A stretch of DNA of 64,000 nt from Adiantum capillus-veneris (lineage: Eukaryota > Streptophyta > Polypodiopsida > Polypodiales > Pteridaceae). The translations under genes and the position numbers were made by a program. This document shows, one piece after another, positions 23,117-34,139 of this stretch (position 1 is the first letter of the stretch; each line of letters starts with the position of its first letter). The DNA lies in assembly GCA_014529385.2 (NCBI GenBank), contig CM043971.1:89051340-89115339 (forward strand), given 5' to 3'. A model generated the notes under the pieces. The model made no database searches. It saw only the letters and a list, made by a program, of their open reading frames with translations, and was not told the DNA's origin.

Positions 23117-23320
23117 GAAGCTAACTCCTTGATCAAAAGAGAAGAAAGGAGAAGCTAACTCCTTGATCAAAACAGCCGAAAGGAGAAGCTAACTCCTTGA
23201 TCAAAAGAGCAGAAAGGAGAAGCTAACTCCTTGATCAAAATAGCCGAAAGGAGAAGCTAACTCCTTGATCAAAAGAGCAGAAAGGAGAAGTTAACTCCTT
23301 AATAAAAAGAGCAAACTGAT
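23117..23320 (+). repeat. 34-bp tandem repeat, six units
   Basis: Units start every 34 bp at 23117, 23151, 23185, 23219, 23253 and 23287 with gaagctaactccttgatcaa followed by aagagcagaaagga. Unit ends alternate between agcag- and agccg-type variants. The related copy at 25890-25970 (minus) has only about two units, so the array expanded or contracted. Confidence 0.93.
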
Positions 23321-23408
23321 TGTCCCTCGGAATGTCCCTCGAAAATTTTCGAGCTAACTTGAGTTGTTTTGCAGATATGTTGTAATCGAGGACGATTACT
23401 CTCTTTCA

Positions 23409-23419
23409 AGAAGGGGAGA
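23409..23419 (+). promoter_or_regulatory. Polypurine tract
   Basis: AGAAGGGGAGA abuts the 3' LTR. This is the expected plus-strand priming site of an LTR element and confirms its orientation. Confidence 0.8.
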
Positions 23420-24176
23420 TGTAACAAACTGCTGACGTGTCGACCTACTGAAGAACGGAGCTACCGGCCGAGGGGCCTAAATCCTAAGAAGAACAAGTAA
23501 CAGAAGAAGTGTCACAAAGTGATGACGTTGTTGCCCGAGAGCAAAAACCCTAACCCTAATTTCTGCCAAAAAACCTAACTGCTGAAACCCTAATTCTGGA
23601 AAACCTAACCCTAAAACCTGCAAACCCTAATTTTGTTGCCAAATACCCTAACTGCTGAAACCCTAATTCTGGAAACCCTAACCCTAAAACCTGCAAACCC
23701 TAATTTTGCTGCCAAAAACCCTAAAACTGCAAAAACCCTAACCCTAACCCTAACCCTAAGGACAGATTTCCGCGTTTTGCGTTGGCTAATGATGTGGCAG
23801 GCTGTACGGATTTCCGTGATTTACGCTGGCAGTTTTTTGGCTTTGCTTTTAGACCAAATGCTTTTGAGTTTTGAAGGCTTTTCACTGTAATTGCTTTTTA
23901 GGCCAAGGGTCTTTAAATATGAGGTTAGGGCTCATTCTCTGGCATGCTTCCTGGAGAAGGTGCAAAGTCTGGAGTACCGACTTGTACTTTGTTGATGCAA
24001 TATAAAGAAATACCGAAAGGGACGCCAAGGTTTGGGGCCAATACTCTCTTGGGTGGAATTCCGCCACTCCGTGTCGTGTGTCGTCTCTCTCTCTTTCAGT
24101 TCAGTTGTTATTGAAGTGCTAAAGGTCTGTTCAGTCTGTTCTTTTCTATTGGCACGTGGTGCCCCATCTTGTGACA
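23420..24176 (+). repeat. 3' LTR with telomere-like words
   Basis: Same ends as the 5' LTR. The telomere-like block (about 23545-23760) ends with four perfect CCCTAA units in series near 23733-23758, more than in the 5' LTR. The remainder is about 94-95% identical to the 5' LTR in sampled stretches. Confidence 0.9.
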
Positions 24177-24179
24177 GCC

Positions 24180-25818
24180 CCTTCTCTAATAACTCCTCAA
24201 CCTAGCCCATAATCTCTTTCTGCTGCACCGCGCTAACCCTGTAGGGAGGTCTATTTGGTAGGCTACACGCTGGCACCAAATCTATCCGATGGTCCTCAGG
24301 TCTCTCTGGCGACAATTGCGACGGTAATGAATCAAAAAAACAATCACTAAACTTTTGCAAAAATGCTGACCTTCCTTTATCTAACACAGATAAATTTGGT
24401 TGATCACTATCTGAGACATCACATGCAAAATCAAATACACAAAAAGATGATTCTTTACTACAGGAGTGATAGCAGAAGCACATCCAATAGGGACTGACTC
24501 TCCTTTCAGCTTTACATCCAAGATGTGAGTTTTGTCCCTATGCTATACAGTGATCTTTTTGTTGTAGGCATCCAAGACTCCATGCACTCGGAACATCCAC
24601 GGGATCCCCAACAAGGCATCACATCCTTCCAACGGCATGATGTAGAACTCTTCTGTGTCCACATACGACTGAATATGCAGACGCAGCTTTCCAATAATGG
24701 GAGTAACACACTCTGAGTGGCCAGGCCATGCCAACCCTGCCTGTGCTGTGTACCCCATCTCTTCAACTCTGATGCCCAGCTTCATAGCTAACTCTGGTGA
24801 GATAAAGTTGGCTTTGGCACCTGGATCAAAGAAGATGAGTGTTGTCTGATCCCTAGCTTTACCCCAAGTCCTGCATAACTCATTCATATCTGTACTGGGC
24901 CTATCACCCACCATATCTGGCACCAAACCTGCCGTGGGTTTAGGCTTCTTGCCTTTCTGGTCTTCTTTATCATCTGAGTCAGCTGGTCTTTTCCTTTGTG
25001 GACAATTGGTAGCAAAGTGACAAGGCTGCTCGCAAATAAAGCATTTATTTTCAGCCATTAGGACCTTCTTTTCCTCGAGCGACTTCCGCACAAAAGGCCT
25101 CCTTTTCTGTTTCTTTGCCTACGCTCCAGAAGTCCCGGCTAAAACCTTGTCCTTGGTGGCCTTTTCTGACCCCTGTGACACTTCACAAGCTGTTTTCACA
25201 AAGGGCTTCTTCGCTGAATTTTTCTTTTGCTGCCCTCCTTTGTCGTTGCTCGGAAACCCACTGTCCTCTCCTTTCAACAAGGCAAGACCAATGTTAGCAA
25301 CTTCCATTAGCTGAGTGAGGGTAGCCACTCTGTTCTCGGTACAGTAATCACGAAGCCCTTTAGGCAGCCCACAGCAATACTTCTATATCTGCTCTGTCAA
25401 TGGCACAAATCTATAGGAGGTCACTGAGAGTAACGCTTTACAAAACCTCCGATTGTACTCCAGCAAGCTCTTGCATGTAGCCGAAGTAAGCCGGTGCCAA
25501 ACTGTCATGACATCGGCTTCTTCAAATTCATTTGACAGCCAAGCAGATGCAAACATTTGCTTGAAGTAAACCCAAGTGGCAGGTGCCTGTCCTTGCATTA
25601 ACAATGTCGTCCACCATGTAAGCGCATTGTCCTTTAAGAAAGTGGCAACTTTTCTTACTTTAGAGGCCTTTGTAAACTTCCCTCTTGCATAAGTTGTATC
25701 AAACTGCTAGAGGAAAGTGAGAGCCTTTGCTTTATCCTCAAAGCCACTGAAAGTACTGAACTTTACAGCTGCACCACCTTCTTTGTAAGCTTTCGGCTTC
25801 TCCAATGCCCCCAAGTTG
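24180..25818 (-). pseudogene. Gypsy gag core and protease, decayed
   Basis: Minus strand reads from about 25805: a gag capsid-like region (KFSTFSGFEDKAKALTFLQQ, KVATFLKDNALTWW, FASAWLSNEFEEADVMTVW), a stop at about 25383, then a Lys-rich linker, a CCHC knuckle CFICEQPCHFATNC (C-x2-C-x4-H-x4-C), and a retropepsin-like domain with IFFDPGAKANFIS (usual DSGA-type motif changed to DPGA) and DALLGIPWM. Past 24543 a stop and shifts interrupt the link to RT, ending in ELLEKG at the insertion site. Several stops make it non-functional. Confidence 0.85.
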
Positions 25819-27326
25819 TCGATTACAGCATATCTGCAAAATAACTAAGTTAGCTCAAAAATTTCTGAGGGTCATTCCGAGGGACAATCAGTTTGCTATT
25901 TTTGTTAAGGAGTTAGCTTCTCCTTTCGGCTCTTTTGATCAAGGAGTTAGCTTCTCCTTCCGTCCAGATCGGAACTCTTGATATTCCGGCGTAATAAAAT
26001 TAGCTATCACACACAGACCATACTAATCTACCACGGGTGTCTTGATGCACTAAAATTACATATTCAGGAATTCTCATCCAATTAGCAATATTCAGTGGTT
26101 GGCACATCACAATGCAAGACAAATGCTCCCATATGCGTGTTACAAGGCCTAGAAACATAAAGTCGTCGATGAACACTCCTCCTGCATAACCTAACAAGGT
26201 CCGGGCCGAAAGATATTCGACGACTCCCTCATCACTCCTCCCGCATAACCTAAAAAGGTCCGGGCCGGGAGATATAGAGGGCTTTTACAACCAAACGCCC
26301 CCCAGACCGCAGTCTGAGTCGTTAAGAGGTGCTGAGAGTAACCACTACTCACACTTCTTAATACTCCTCCCGCATAACCATCCAGGTCCGGGCAGGGAGT
26401 CACAACAACCATTACTATACAACCATACAACCAAACGCTCCTCGGGCATCGGCCTGCGTCGTTCCGAGGTTCAAACAATACCAAAACAGTATTTCTCACT
26501 TCTCCACCCAGGAGTAAAATCACCAATCAATGAAACCAGTATTAAAACCAGAGTCAAACATTTCAAATCAGCACCAAGACAGGTCCAAAACAGATACCAT
26601 CCATTTCAAACACATTCCAAACAGGATCACCAAACAAGTTCAAACAAAACTCAAACTTAAAAAGCAATCTCGACATCGATCGAGCTTGAAAAGTCGACTG
26701 ACTTTCCATCCTAAAACATGCACCAAAAATTAGGGTTAGGTTCATTCCATAAGGTCATAGCCGAGCACAACAAGGTCCATCAGCTCTTGGACAAACAGTG
26801 TTTTCGTTGGCAGCGATGGTAGTCCCAAGATAGCGATCGCACTCGATCTCCAAAGTCATCTGATCGTGAAGAGACATCTACCGAGAGATGTCGAGAAATT
26901 TCAAGTTATAATCTGCTAAGGTTTCCATGGCAAGCTTTTCAGGATACCCCACTCAGCCAGAAGTTGCACTCCGAAGGAAGATGTCAGAAACCATATAGCT
27001 TCGGGTAAAATTTTCTTGAAAGCTTACCAAAGTCCTTGGAAGTGTTGGTAGCTATAGACATCTGCATGGTACTGTCTCTGAGAAAAACAGTAGCTCGAAA
27101 CAAATCTTGGATCCTTCTCTTGCAAGTGATCTCAATGGCTTATGCCCTGAAAGACATGAGCGGTGGAGACGCGAGCGCGCACAATGCGCGATGAAGTAAA
27201 GGTGGGAGTGGCTAATAAGTCCGGGTTGGAGGGCGAAGATACCTCGAATAAATTCCAGAAGTCTCTAGATTGCTCTGTTTGCTCTTTCGTGGCACCGGTA
27301 TGCTTTCAGAAAAGCATACGCCTAAT

Positions 27327-27338
27327 GCTCTGATACCA
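27327..27338 (-). promoter_or_regulatory. Primer-binding site
   Basis: Minus strand TGGTATCAGAGC, two bases inside the LTR end. Confidence 0.85.
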
Positions 27339-27339
27339 C

Positions 27340-28018
27340 TGTCATAAGACGGGCACCACGTGCCAATAGAAACGAACAGACTGAACAGACTTTTAGCACT
27401 TCAATAACAATTGAACTGAGAGAGAGAGAGAGAGACGACATGCGACACGGAGTAGCGGAATTCCACCCCAGAGAGCATTGGCCTCAAACCTTGGCGCCCC
27501 TTTCGGTATTTCTTTATATTGCATCAACACCGTACAAGCCGGTACTTTAGACTCTGCACCTTCTCCAAGAAGCATGCCAGAGAATGAGCCCAAACCTCAT
27601 ATTTAAAGGCCCTAGGCCCCAAAGGCTGTTTACAGTAAAAAAGCCTTCAAACTCAAAAGCATCTGGTCCAAAAGCAAAGCCAAAAAGCTACCAACGTAAA
27701 TCACGAAAATCCGTACAACCTGCCACGTCATCAGCCAACGCAAAACGCGAAAATCCGTACAGCCTGCCACGTCATCAATCAGCGTAATTTTTGGAAAAAC
27801 CTGCCACATCATCAGTTCCACGCAATTTCCTTTAGTGTGTGTGTGGGTCCTGCTTTATTTTAATCCTTTATGTCACTGGGGCCCCATCAAACTGGGTCCC
27901 CATAAGTTGGTAGGACTTCTTCTTCTATTACTTGTTCTCTTAGAGTTTAGGCCCCTCGGCCGGCATGTGCAAGTTGACTCCATTCTTCAGGGCTTTGACA
28001 CGTCAGCAGTTTGTTACA
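27340..28018 (-). repeat. LTR of the second non-autonomous copy, variant middle
   Basis: Both ends match the 20958 family (TGTAACAAACTGCTGACGTG ... CTTATGACA), as does the TATA region tttaaatatgaggt. The central telomere-like block is absent and replaced by unrelated sequence with repeated gatga.gtggcagg.tgtacgg words, three times in series. The LTR therefore exists in at least two U3 variants. Confidence 0.8.
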
Positions 28019-29225
28019 GACGCACAAGGGACCTGGGCTTAAGCCTCGACATGTAAGGTAGAGCGGAAATGAATGTTGAACTTTGCTCAAGATGAGTGCT
28101 CTGAACTGTGCTCAAGAGTTCCTTTTACATATGGAAGGGAGAGCCTTCCGTTCCTTTCGTGAGAGAGTGCAAATGATCACAAACAAAGTGGTAAACAGTG
28201 TGAATGAAGGTGCTGAGATTGAGAGATAGAGAGAGAAGAATACGACGCCAGAATGTTGTCAAACCGTCCTCCAAGGGCCCCACTTCTCTAAGGCAAGAGC
28301 AGTCTACTATTGATTGCACAAATCTCTACAATGGTCTGAATGCAATGGTCTTGCCGACGATGTCAACGACGATACGATGCGACGACGACGCGCTGAAAAG
28401 GCAGATGCTGAAATCTACGAATAGTCGGCTGAATCTACAAACGCTGGCTGATCTGACCGTGAGGCAAGGATCTACTGCGGGAGATCTGCGCCGTTTGGGG
28501 ACTACGGTACGGAATCTGATTGCTGGAAATGCAAAACGCTGATGCAATGATGCTCCTGTCGCCGAGAATCTGCAAAACGCTAGGCTGATTTGTTGTTCCA
28601 AAAACGCTAGGCTGATTTGTTGTCTTGCTGCAAAAACGCTAAGGAATCTGCTGTGATCTGCTGTCGTCAGGCATGATCTGCAATCTGCAAAACCTGGGAC
28701 TGATCTGCAAATGCTGAAAACGTTGAGTTTTTCTGGATGGCTGAAAACGCTAGGTTGTTCCGCCGGGGGTCTTGCTGAGAAGGTGCACTGCCAAACACTA
28801 AGTCCCTGCTGCCTCTTCTGCCAGAAAGTGCTAGCGCTAGGTTTTCTTATATATTGCCTTAGTCAATTTGCCCTACCCAGTTTCCCAGCAAAGTCACTTA
28901 ATAATAGTAAGTGAAAAATGGCTAAAATGGGAAAAATAAATTCTATGCACTGTAAAATGCTCCTGATGGGTACTGACTGTAATCTGATGATCATGTTGTG
29001 TGCAACCAAAGGAAATGCAACTACTCTAAGTGTCTCGACATGCACGGTCTGCTAACACTCACAAAGGTGCCAGAACACTTCCTAAGCTAACTGAACCCTT
29101 GTCATGAAGTAGCTTGTTCACATGCACATAGGGTTAGATGCGCACGTGACACAATAGGCTCTCCTGCATGAGACAGTTGCCTTGTCTGCTGTGACACTGG
29201 TGGCGCTTGCAAAAATTCCATAAAC
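28019..29225. other. Unassigned repeat DNA between nested elements
   Basis: No coding signature. From about 28400 to 28760 it has many degenerate gctgatctg / ctgcaaaacgct words, similar in style to the linkers of the telomere-like LTR block. It may be another LTR-type remnant; I could not place its ends. Confidence 0.4.
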
Positions 29226-29450
29226 CTATAGAGAAAACACATTCACAGCAGCAACCAACTGTGTCTTGAACGCATCCTCGTCTAATTGCCCAGTCATATA
29301 CCCTTGACCTTGTGGAGCATTCAAGTCAACAAAAGGTACAAACAGGGGTGGTCGTGAACTCTCGCTACGCTCGAACATTGGAGGAGGAACAGCTTGTTTG
29401 TCCTGTGAAGAGCAACCCTCTTCCCTGGTGTCGTTTGTCCTATCAGCCAT
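29226..29450 (-). pseudogene. N-terminal part of gypsy gag
   Basis: An ATG at 29450 opens 74 residues containing MADRTNDTREEG, PPPMFERSESSRPPLFVPFV and GQLDEDAFKTQLVAAV, then a stop at 29226. Its position 240 bp inside the LTR at 29690-30879 and its Pro-rich, unstructured character fit a gag start. The gag core would resume at 25818 beyond nested DNA. The assignment rests on position and composition. Confidence 0.45.
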
Positions 29451-29689
29451 AGTGTAATTCCATGTTTTTGTACTCTCTGTCTTCGCCGCAAACGAACCAA
29501 GGCTCACTCTATAAGGACAAAGTGATTCTATCCACCATGAAACAACCCATAGGGCAATAGACTTTAGCCTCCACCCGATTCTTTACTTGAATTTTACAAC
29601 ACAGAGAAACTTCACAAATAAGCTCGTGACTAGAAATTACACTTCAAACAACACACGGACAAGGAGCTAGAGTGCTTCGAAGCAGACAG

Positions 29690-30879
29690 TGACACCCTGT
29701 AGGCCCCAAAGACTGGTGCCCTTTCCAGTATTTCTTTATTCTTATTGCAAATAGACGACCCGAACACTTTCACCTAGCTCTCACCAAGCTGTCCAAACCT
29801 GTCCATGGCTATAATTGCAAGATTTTGACCCAATCTCCCTAGCAAAACGATGCAAAAACCCGCGTAGGTCAAAAGTACACATCAAGGACACTTTCCCTTG
29901 CGGTTTGGCAGCTTTCCGATGAGCTGCAGGTCAATTTCAGCATGCTGTAATTCGCTGTTTTGTCACTATCAGGTGCCCAAAGCCCTATTTAAGCATCCTG
30001 AGGATCCCCTAGCAATGTCATGTAGTTTAGGTACGAAACCCTAAACCTGCAGAAAAACACAGCGGGCTGTAATTTTCTGTTGTGGATCGATTTGGGCAAA
30101 GTGAACGCGTCTACGCGTGTCTCGGGTGCTCCCGCACGCAATGGGACAGTTCCATTTTGAATTGGACGAGCTTTTACGCTAGAAAACTCTCCGGTTTCGC
30201 AATTCTTCGCAATGGAACTGTGCATACCTGTGGGGGATTAGCAACTAGCTAATCCGGTTCCTGTACAGAAGGCTCTTGCCTTGGCAAACGTGCATAACAC
30301 CCGAGAATTGCACATGGTCATCTAAGAAGCCCAACCAGTGGGGCATTACCATATATGCAAAGGGAAGAGAGATGCACAAGAGCAAATCATCGCGCTACAT
30401 GAGACAAGGAAGAAGGCAAGCTTTCCATTAAAGTTGTGATCACTTGCACCCACTACTCACACACACTGCAGCCACTTGTGAAGCAAAAATCAGTCTCCGC
30501 TCTTAAATTGGGCCGGGGGCTCTTCATGCAGAACTAGCAAAATCACCTAGAGTCACCATGTGTCCAGTTTGCCTCTTTTGAGTTCAATTCCTAGTACCCA
30601 TCGACTAATAAAGTGTAGCAAGGGGCCTAAATGACTTTGAACTGAGCCTAGACCCCCTTCTACTGCTCGGATTTCAATGCCGACTAGCCCGACCATCTCG
30701 TGGCGACCTGCCCTTCTTGAATGTGGGTGAAACTCTCAGTCATCGGCCGTTTCACACTGGCCACACAATGTCCGGCCATTTGTGACTTCAAAAAGAGGGT
30801 CCCAAAAATTAAACAAAAATCAGGAGAACGAAACCAACCACTATGGTTGGTGGTTGCCACAGCCTCGTGATATTGTACA
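29690..30879 (-). repeat. 5' LTR of the gypsy element
   Basis: Minus strand from TGTACAATATCACGAGGC to AGGGTGTCA. Matches 17330-18600 best in its first ~350 bp (30530-30879 against 18290-18600) and around AGGCTCTTGCC (30268-30285 against 17790-17805). No standard Met-tRNA site was found at its inner edge. Confidence 0.55.
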
Positions 30880-31773
30880 TGTTCTATTGGTCTTGATGGA
30901 GATAGTAGATTCTCGTTTAGAAAGCTAACTACCATAGCACCTATGCTTAGGTAGATACGTTGAATTGATAATCCTAGCTGAGAGGTGTTGTGACTACCTC
31001 ATGACCCGCGCTTTATAGTGCAATGGGGCTTGTACCTCTTGCACATACCCGATGTCTTATTGCAAGCGCAGAATTTTTACACACAAAGGAGTGATGATTT
31101 TTTGGATTTGGTGCAAAAGCGACATCTTCTATACATGTGGAATGAAAGGATATGCAATACCCACACGAGCTTCACGCAAATGGCCTTAAGTTCGTGAGCC
31201 ATACTACCTCTTATTTCTACCCTCGAATATTTTTCCAAAATGTACTGAACATAGATACCACTTTTGCATTCAAAGTCTTAGAGGGCCTATCCCCCTTGTA
31301 TTCTTATTGCAACAACCTCGGGGAGTTTCTCCAATAGCATACAGCTCCCTCGATAGAGCACCTATGCACTTCTTTAGTAGATTGTGTGCAGCATAAGAAG
31401 AGGCGAGGATTGTTCGTCTTCATGATCCTCCATCAACAGATACTATGTTGGCTTCTGTCCTATGAGCACGACAGTGTCACACGAGTCTCACACACGACTA
31501 TTCATCATACGTTGTCTCCCAGTAAGGTGTATAGGCGGTGGAGTTCTAGTCTGTATGGCTGAACAGGTTCAAGATCTAATGCACACCGAACATGCTGGTA
31601 GTCATTATTGTCTATCCAAGGGTCCTGCTAGAATTACTTTCTACAGCATCTTTGCTGCTTGTTGTCAAGACGGTTACTACTGTTCACAAAGATCATTCGA
31701 TTACCTATTTGGAGGCACCCAGAATCTGAGAGGGGCTTTGGAGGGTCATCGTTGAGTAACTGCTTCCACTATT

Positions 31774-31819
<46 letters not shown>

Positions 31820-32580
31820 CATACTCCCATCTTGCGTTGCACGCTTCTTCTGAATTTCTCAGCATTCCAAGCAGGGTAGTCAGGTGAATTGCAAGCACTG
31901 CCACGCTTGACTCTTTGGGATGGCTATGCAAGCATTTCTGGGTCCTACCACTTTGTGGGCGGGTCAAATTTAAAAATTAAGGATTTCAATTGGTTAAAGC
32001 GTTGTGAAGCGTCTGAGTGAAGGGTTACCTGTTCGAGCAATCGTCAACCTTACGAGCTCGATCAGCTTTCGACAGCAAATTCACTTGGCGAATACACAGA
32101 CAAACAAGAAGCCATGGTGTTTTCGTACAAGCCTTTGTGAAGCAGACGTAAGGGCTTTTAGTTTGGTTCTACACGCCTCTCCTTTTTGGCAATTCCTTGA
32201 CCATTGGATTGAATTGCTCGATGTTTTCCACGTAGCATTTGACGCGCGCTACTTTCAAGTAGGGGTACCCAATTGTAAAAATTCCAAAATAGAAAGGTAA
32301 TACACCAAGATCCCTTGATGCAATGTCGAGCAGAAAAATGTCGGGACAGTTTGAGCAAGTGCCGTTCCGCCTAATATGAGCAAGCGTCGGCAGCCTGGCG
32401 AGGCGATGGGTGAAGAGATAGACGAGCATGCATGAGCAACAGTCGAGTGAGATGGGAGGCCCACTTGCAGCAGTAGCTATGGAGCGAGACACAGGTCCAT
32501 GCGGGCAAGGCAGAGGGTAGGGGCAATATTTGGGGAAACAAATTTAAGATGGTTTGGATGTTAGGACAAGGGCCTTGTCG
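30880..32580. other. Intergenic repeat-type DNA, no gene seen
   Basis: Holds a (CT)n tract at 31777-31817 and a pol III-like head near 31985-32045. Open frames on both strands do not resemble known proteins. Confidence 0.45.
31985..32045 (+). mobile_element. Possible SINE head (A/B box)
   Basis: TGGTTAAAGCGTTGTGAAGC resembles an A box and GGTTACCTGTTCGAGCAATC a B box, about 30 bases apart. The 3' extent is not clear and no target duplication was seen. Confidence 0.35.
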
Positions 32581-32584
32581 GAGA

Positions 32585-32880
32585 CTATCCTAGAGGAGCA
32601 TTGGATAGGAATAGGCTAGGCCTATATATAGGCAGGTTGGGAGGTGCTTTTGCCGATTTTGACTCACCTAGTTCTTGGACAAGGGAGGAGTTGATCAGCC
32701 TAGCCAAATGCATCACAGATTCTTCAAGAGACATACTCCCATCCGTGAGGACTATGCACTTATCAAGTCTTTCTCCTAGGATATTTTGCCAAGTGAAGTA
32801 ATCAGATTCTTGCAAATCTTTTTCAATAGTGCTTGCCAAAAGTCTATTTTGGTTGAGTGTGTTTTCGTGTCAAAATTAAA
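32585..32880 (-). pseudogene. Possible host exon fragment, family not recognised
   Basis: The minus strand is open from about 32868 to 32585. It has well-mixed protein composition: STIEKDLQESDYFTWQNILG, ERLDKCIVLTDGSMSLEESV, MHLARLINSSLVQEL. Directly after that comes AACTAG/GTGAGT, a consensus splice donor, at about 32686. Downstream residues look less protein-like. An exon ending at this donor, copied or left among repeats, explains this well. The text vaguely recalls the C-terminal end of P-loop kinases but I would not assign it. No other exon was found nearby. Confidence 0.4.
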
Positions 32881-33064
32881 TTAAAGACAAAGGATATTTT
32901 TTAATGTTTATAAAGTTGTTGATTCAAAAGTTTGGGATCAATGAACAATTATATGACCATGCATTTGGGAAAGTTTGAGGTCTCTTTTTGGCTTTCTAAA
33001 AGAAACCCTTAGCCTTGCGTTGGGTTAGGGAGACTTTCATTGTTTTCAGTGCATGATGGAGAGT

Positions 33065-33205
33065 CCTTGCATAATTTTAGTAAATTTTACACACACACAC
33101 ATATATGTTTTTTTTTTGCATTCTATTGTTTTAGAATGCTAAAGTGAAGCTTCACCTTGCATAATTCTAATAAATTCTATACACACACACACATATATTA
33201 ATTAG
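33065..33205. repeat. 93-bp-spaced direct repeat with (CA)n
   Basis: cttgcataatt.taataaatt.ta followed by cacacacacacatatat occurs at 33065 and 33158. The second copy is slightly diverged. Confidence 0.6.
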
Positions 33206-33276
33206 TTCTTTTTATTTCACCTTTCATTTCACAACTTCACATGGCTTGATTCCAATCAGTGTTAACGTTTGAGAAA

Positions 33277-33611
33277 GTCTCTCTTATTAAGCGGTTGTTA
33301 ATCGAGTTTCCTCCTCACATAGAAGAAAACTGAAAATACTAGCAAAAATTTTGAGATTTGCAAAATTTTTGGACGACTCTCTCACATATTTCATCGGTTT
33401 TTCTTACGTTTACCATGGTTTGCAGCTAGCTAGTCTCGATTTTCAATCCGTTCAAGACTAAGTTGAGGTAATCCTTTCCCAAACACTGATACCAATTTAA
33501 TTCAACCTAATAATTTTATCACTTTCTTATTGTTTTTGAAAGTCGTCATGACACTTTCATTTTTTTATTATATATGTACATTTATTTATTTATTTATCTA
33601 TTTATACATAC

Positions 33612-33665
<54 letters not shown>

Positions 33666-33808
33666 GAGCAAACCATGGTAAAGATAAGAAAAACCGATGA
33701 AATGATGTCAAAACTTAGTTCAAAAATCCTACAAATTTCAAAAAAATTGCTAGTATTTTTGGTTTGCTTCTTTGCGAGCACGACACTCGATTGCTTAATA
33801 AAAGAGAC
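33277..33808. repeat. Foldback structure with 140-147-bp arms
   Basis: 33277-33423 and 33668-33808 are inverted copies: gtctct.ttattaagc, aatactagcaa, tcatcggtttttctta and ccatggtttgc occur in order on one arm and inverted on the other. The loop (33424-33667) contains an alternating-purine tract at 33609-33666, a (CG)(CA)n(TA)n run. The flanks also share direct words: ctatcactttcttattgttt occurs at about 33865 and, with atttt for gatt, near 33510. Confidence 0.75.
33609..33666. repeat. Alternating purine-pyrimidine microsatellite
   Basis: A CGCGTGCGCGCGCG run passes into (CA)n and then (TA)n over 58 bp, of the type able to adopt left-handed DNA in principle. Confidence 0.9.
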
Positions 33809-34139
33809 ATTCCCGAACACTACTTCACCTTATATAATTTTAGTTAAACTTAGCCCAATGATTCTATCACTTTCTTATTGTTTTAGAAAGCCATCGTGAC
33901 CCTTTCACTTGTTTGTCTTGTAAGAAATGGTAGAGAGAGAGAAAATGCTTTTCATTTTGAAAAATGTGAACAAGAAATCAAAAACCCAAAATTTGGTAGA
34001 AAACTCCACCTTCTTATTGGATGCACGAGATGTCACTTTTCAGGGCCCCACATGTAGTGTCAATTTCAATTTTTTTTGAAGTGTGTCCCTTTCCCAAAAA
34101 TTATCCCTGCCAAAGCACTTGTTTTCTCTTTTGATCCAA

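Larger units (their letters stand above)
20958..24176 (+). mobile_element. Complete non-autonomous LTR retrotransposon (3.2 kb)
   Basis: Two direct LTRs (742 and 757 bp) enclose a 1.72-kb interior with a Met-tRNA PBS right after the 5' LTR and a purine tract AGAAGGGGAGA right before the 3' LTR. No gag or pol motif is present. The interior instead has a short leader ORF and two tandem repeat arrays. Flanks give CAGCC at 20953-20957 and again at 24175-24179, overlapping the terminal CA of the LTR. Removing the element rejoins the gypsy RT frame exactly. LTRs differ at about 5-6% of positions in the stretches I compared, so the insertion is not very recent. It would have needed enzymes from another element. 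Confidence 0.9.
25819..28018 (-). mobile_element. Second copy of the non-autonomous LTR family, 3' truncated
   Basis: On the minus strand: LTR (27340-28018), PBS TGGTATCAGAGC (27327-27338), then an interior matching 21713-23390 of the plus-strand copy, including the leader ORF region, one to two 52-55-bp units and about two 34-bp units. Similarity stops at about 25819 at agatatgctgtaatcga, some 35 bp before where the PPT and 3' LTR would be; gypsy gag follows directly. It could be a deletion copy inserted in gag, or the join could mark shared ancestry of the two elements. Confidence 0.7.
17330..30879 (-). mobile_element. Composite Ty3/gypsy element with two nested LTR insertions
   Basis: Reading on the minus strand: LTR (29690-30879), gag N-terminus (29226-29450), interruption by other repeat DNA (25819-29225), gag core and protease (24180-25818), insertion of a plus-strand LTR element (20958-24176), RT (20243-20957), RNase H and integrase (18601-20230), LTR (about 17330-18600). 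The two outer LTRs are clearly related at their 5' ends and in the middle but are well diverged, so this is an old insertion. Their inner boundaries with pol and gag support one parent element. No target duplication was found at the outer ends, so the assignment of both LTRs to one element is an inference. Confidence 0.6.

Noticed and set aside
23117-23320. CRISPR-like array
   Set aside because: Repeats are directly adjacent with no unique spacers, and lie within a plant LTR element.
21075-23760. Interstitial telomere or chromosome end
   Set aside because: The CCCTAA words are confined to both LTRs of one retroelement, are interrupted by linkers, and have retroelement DNA on both sides.
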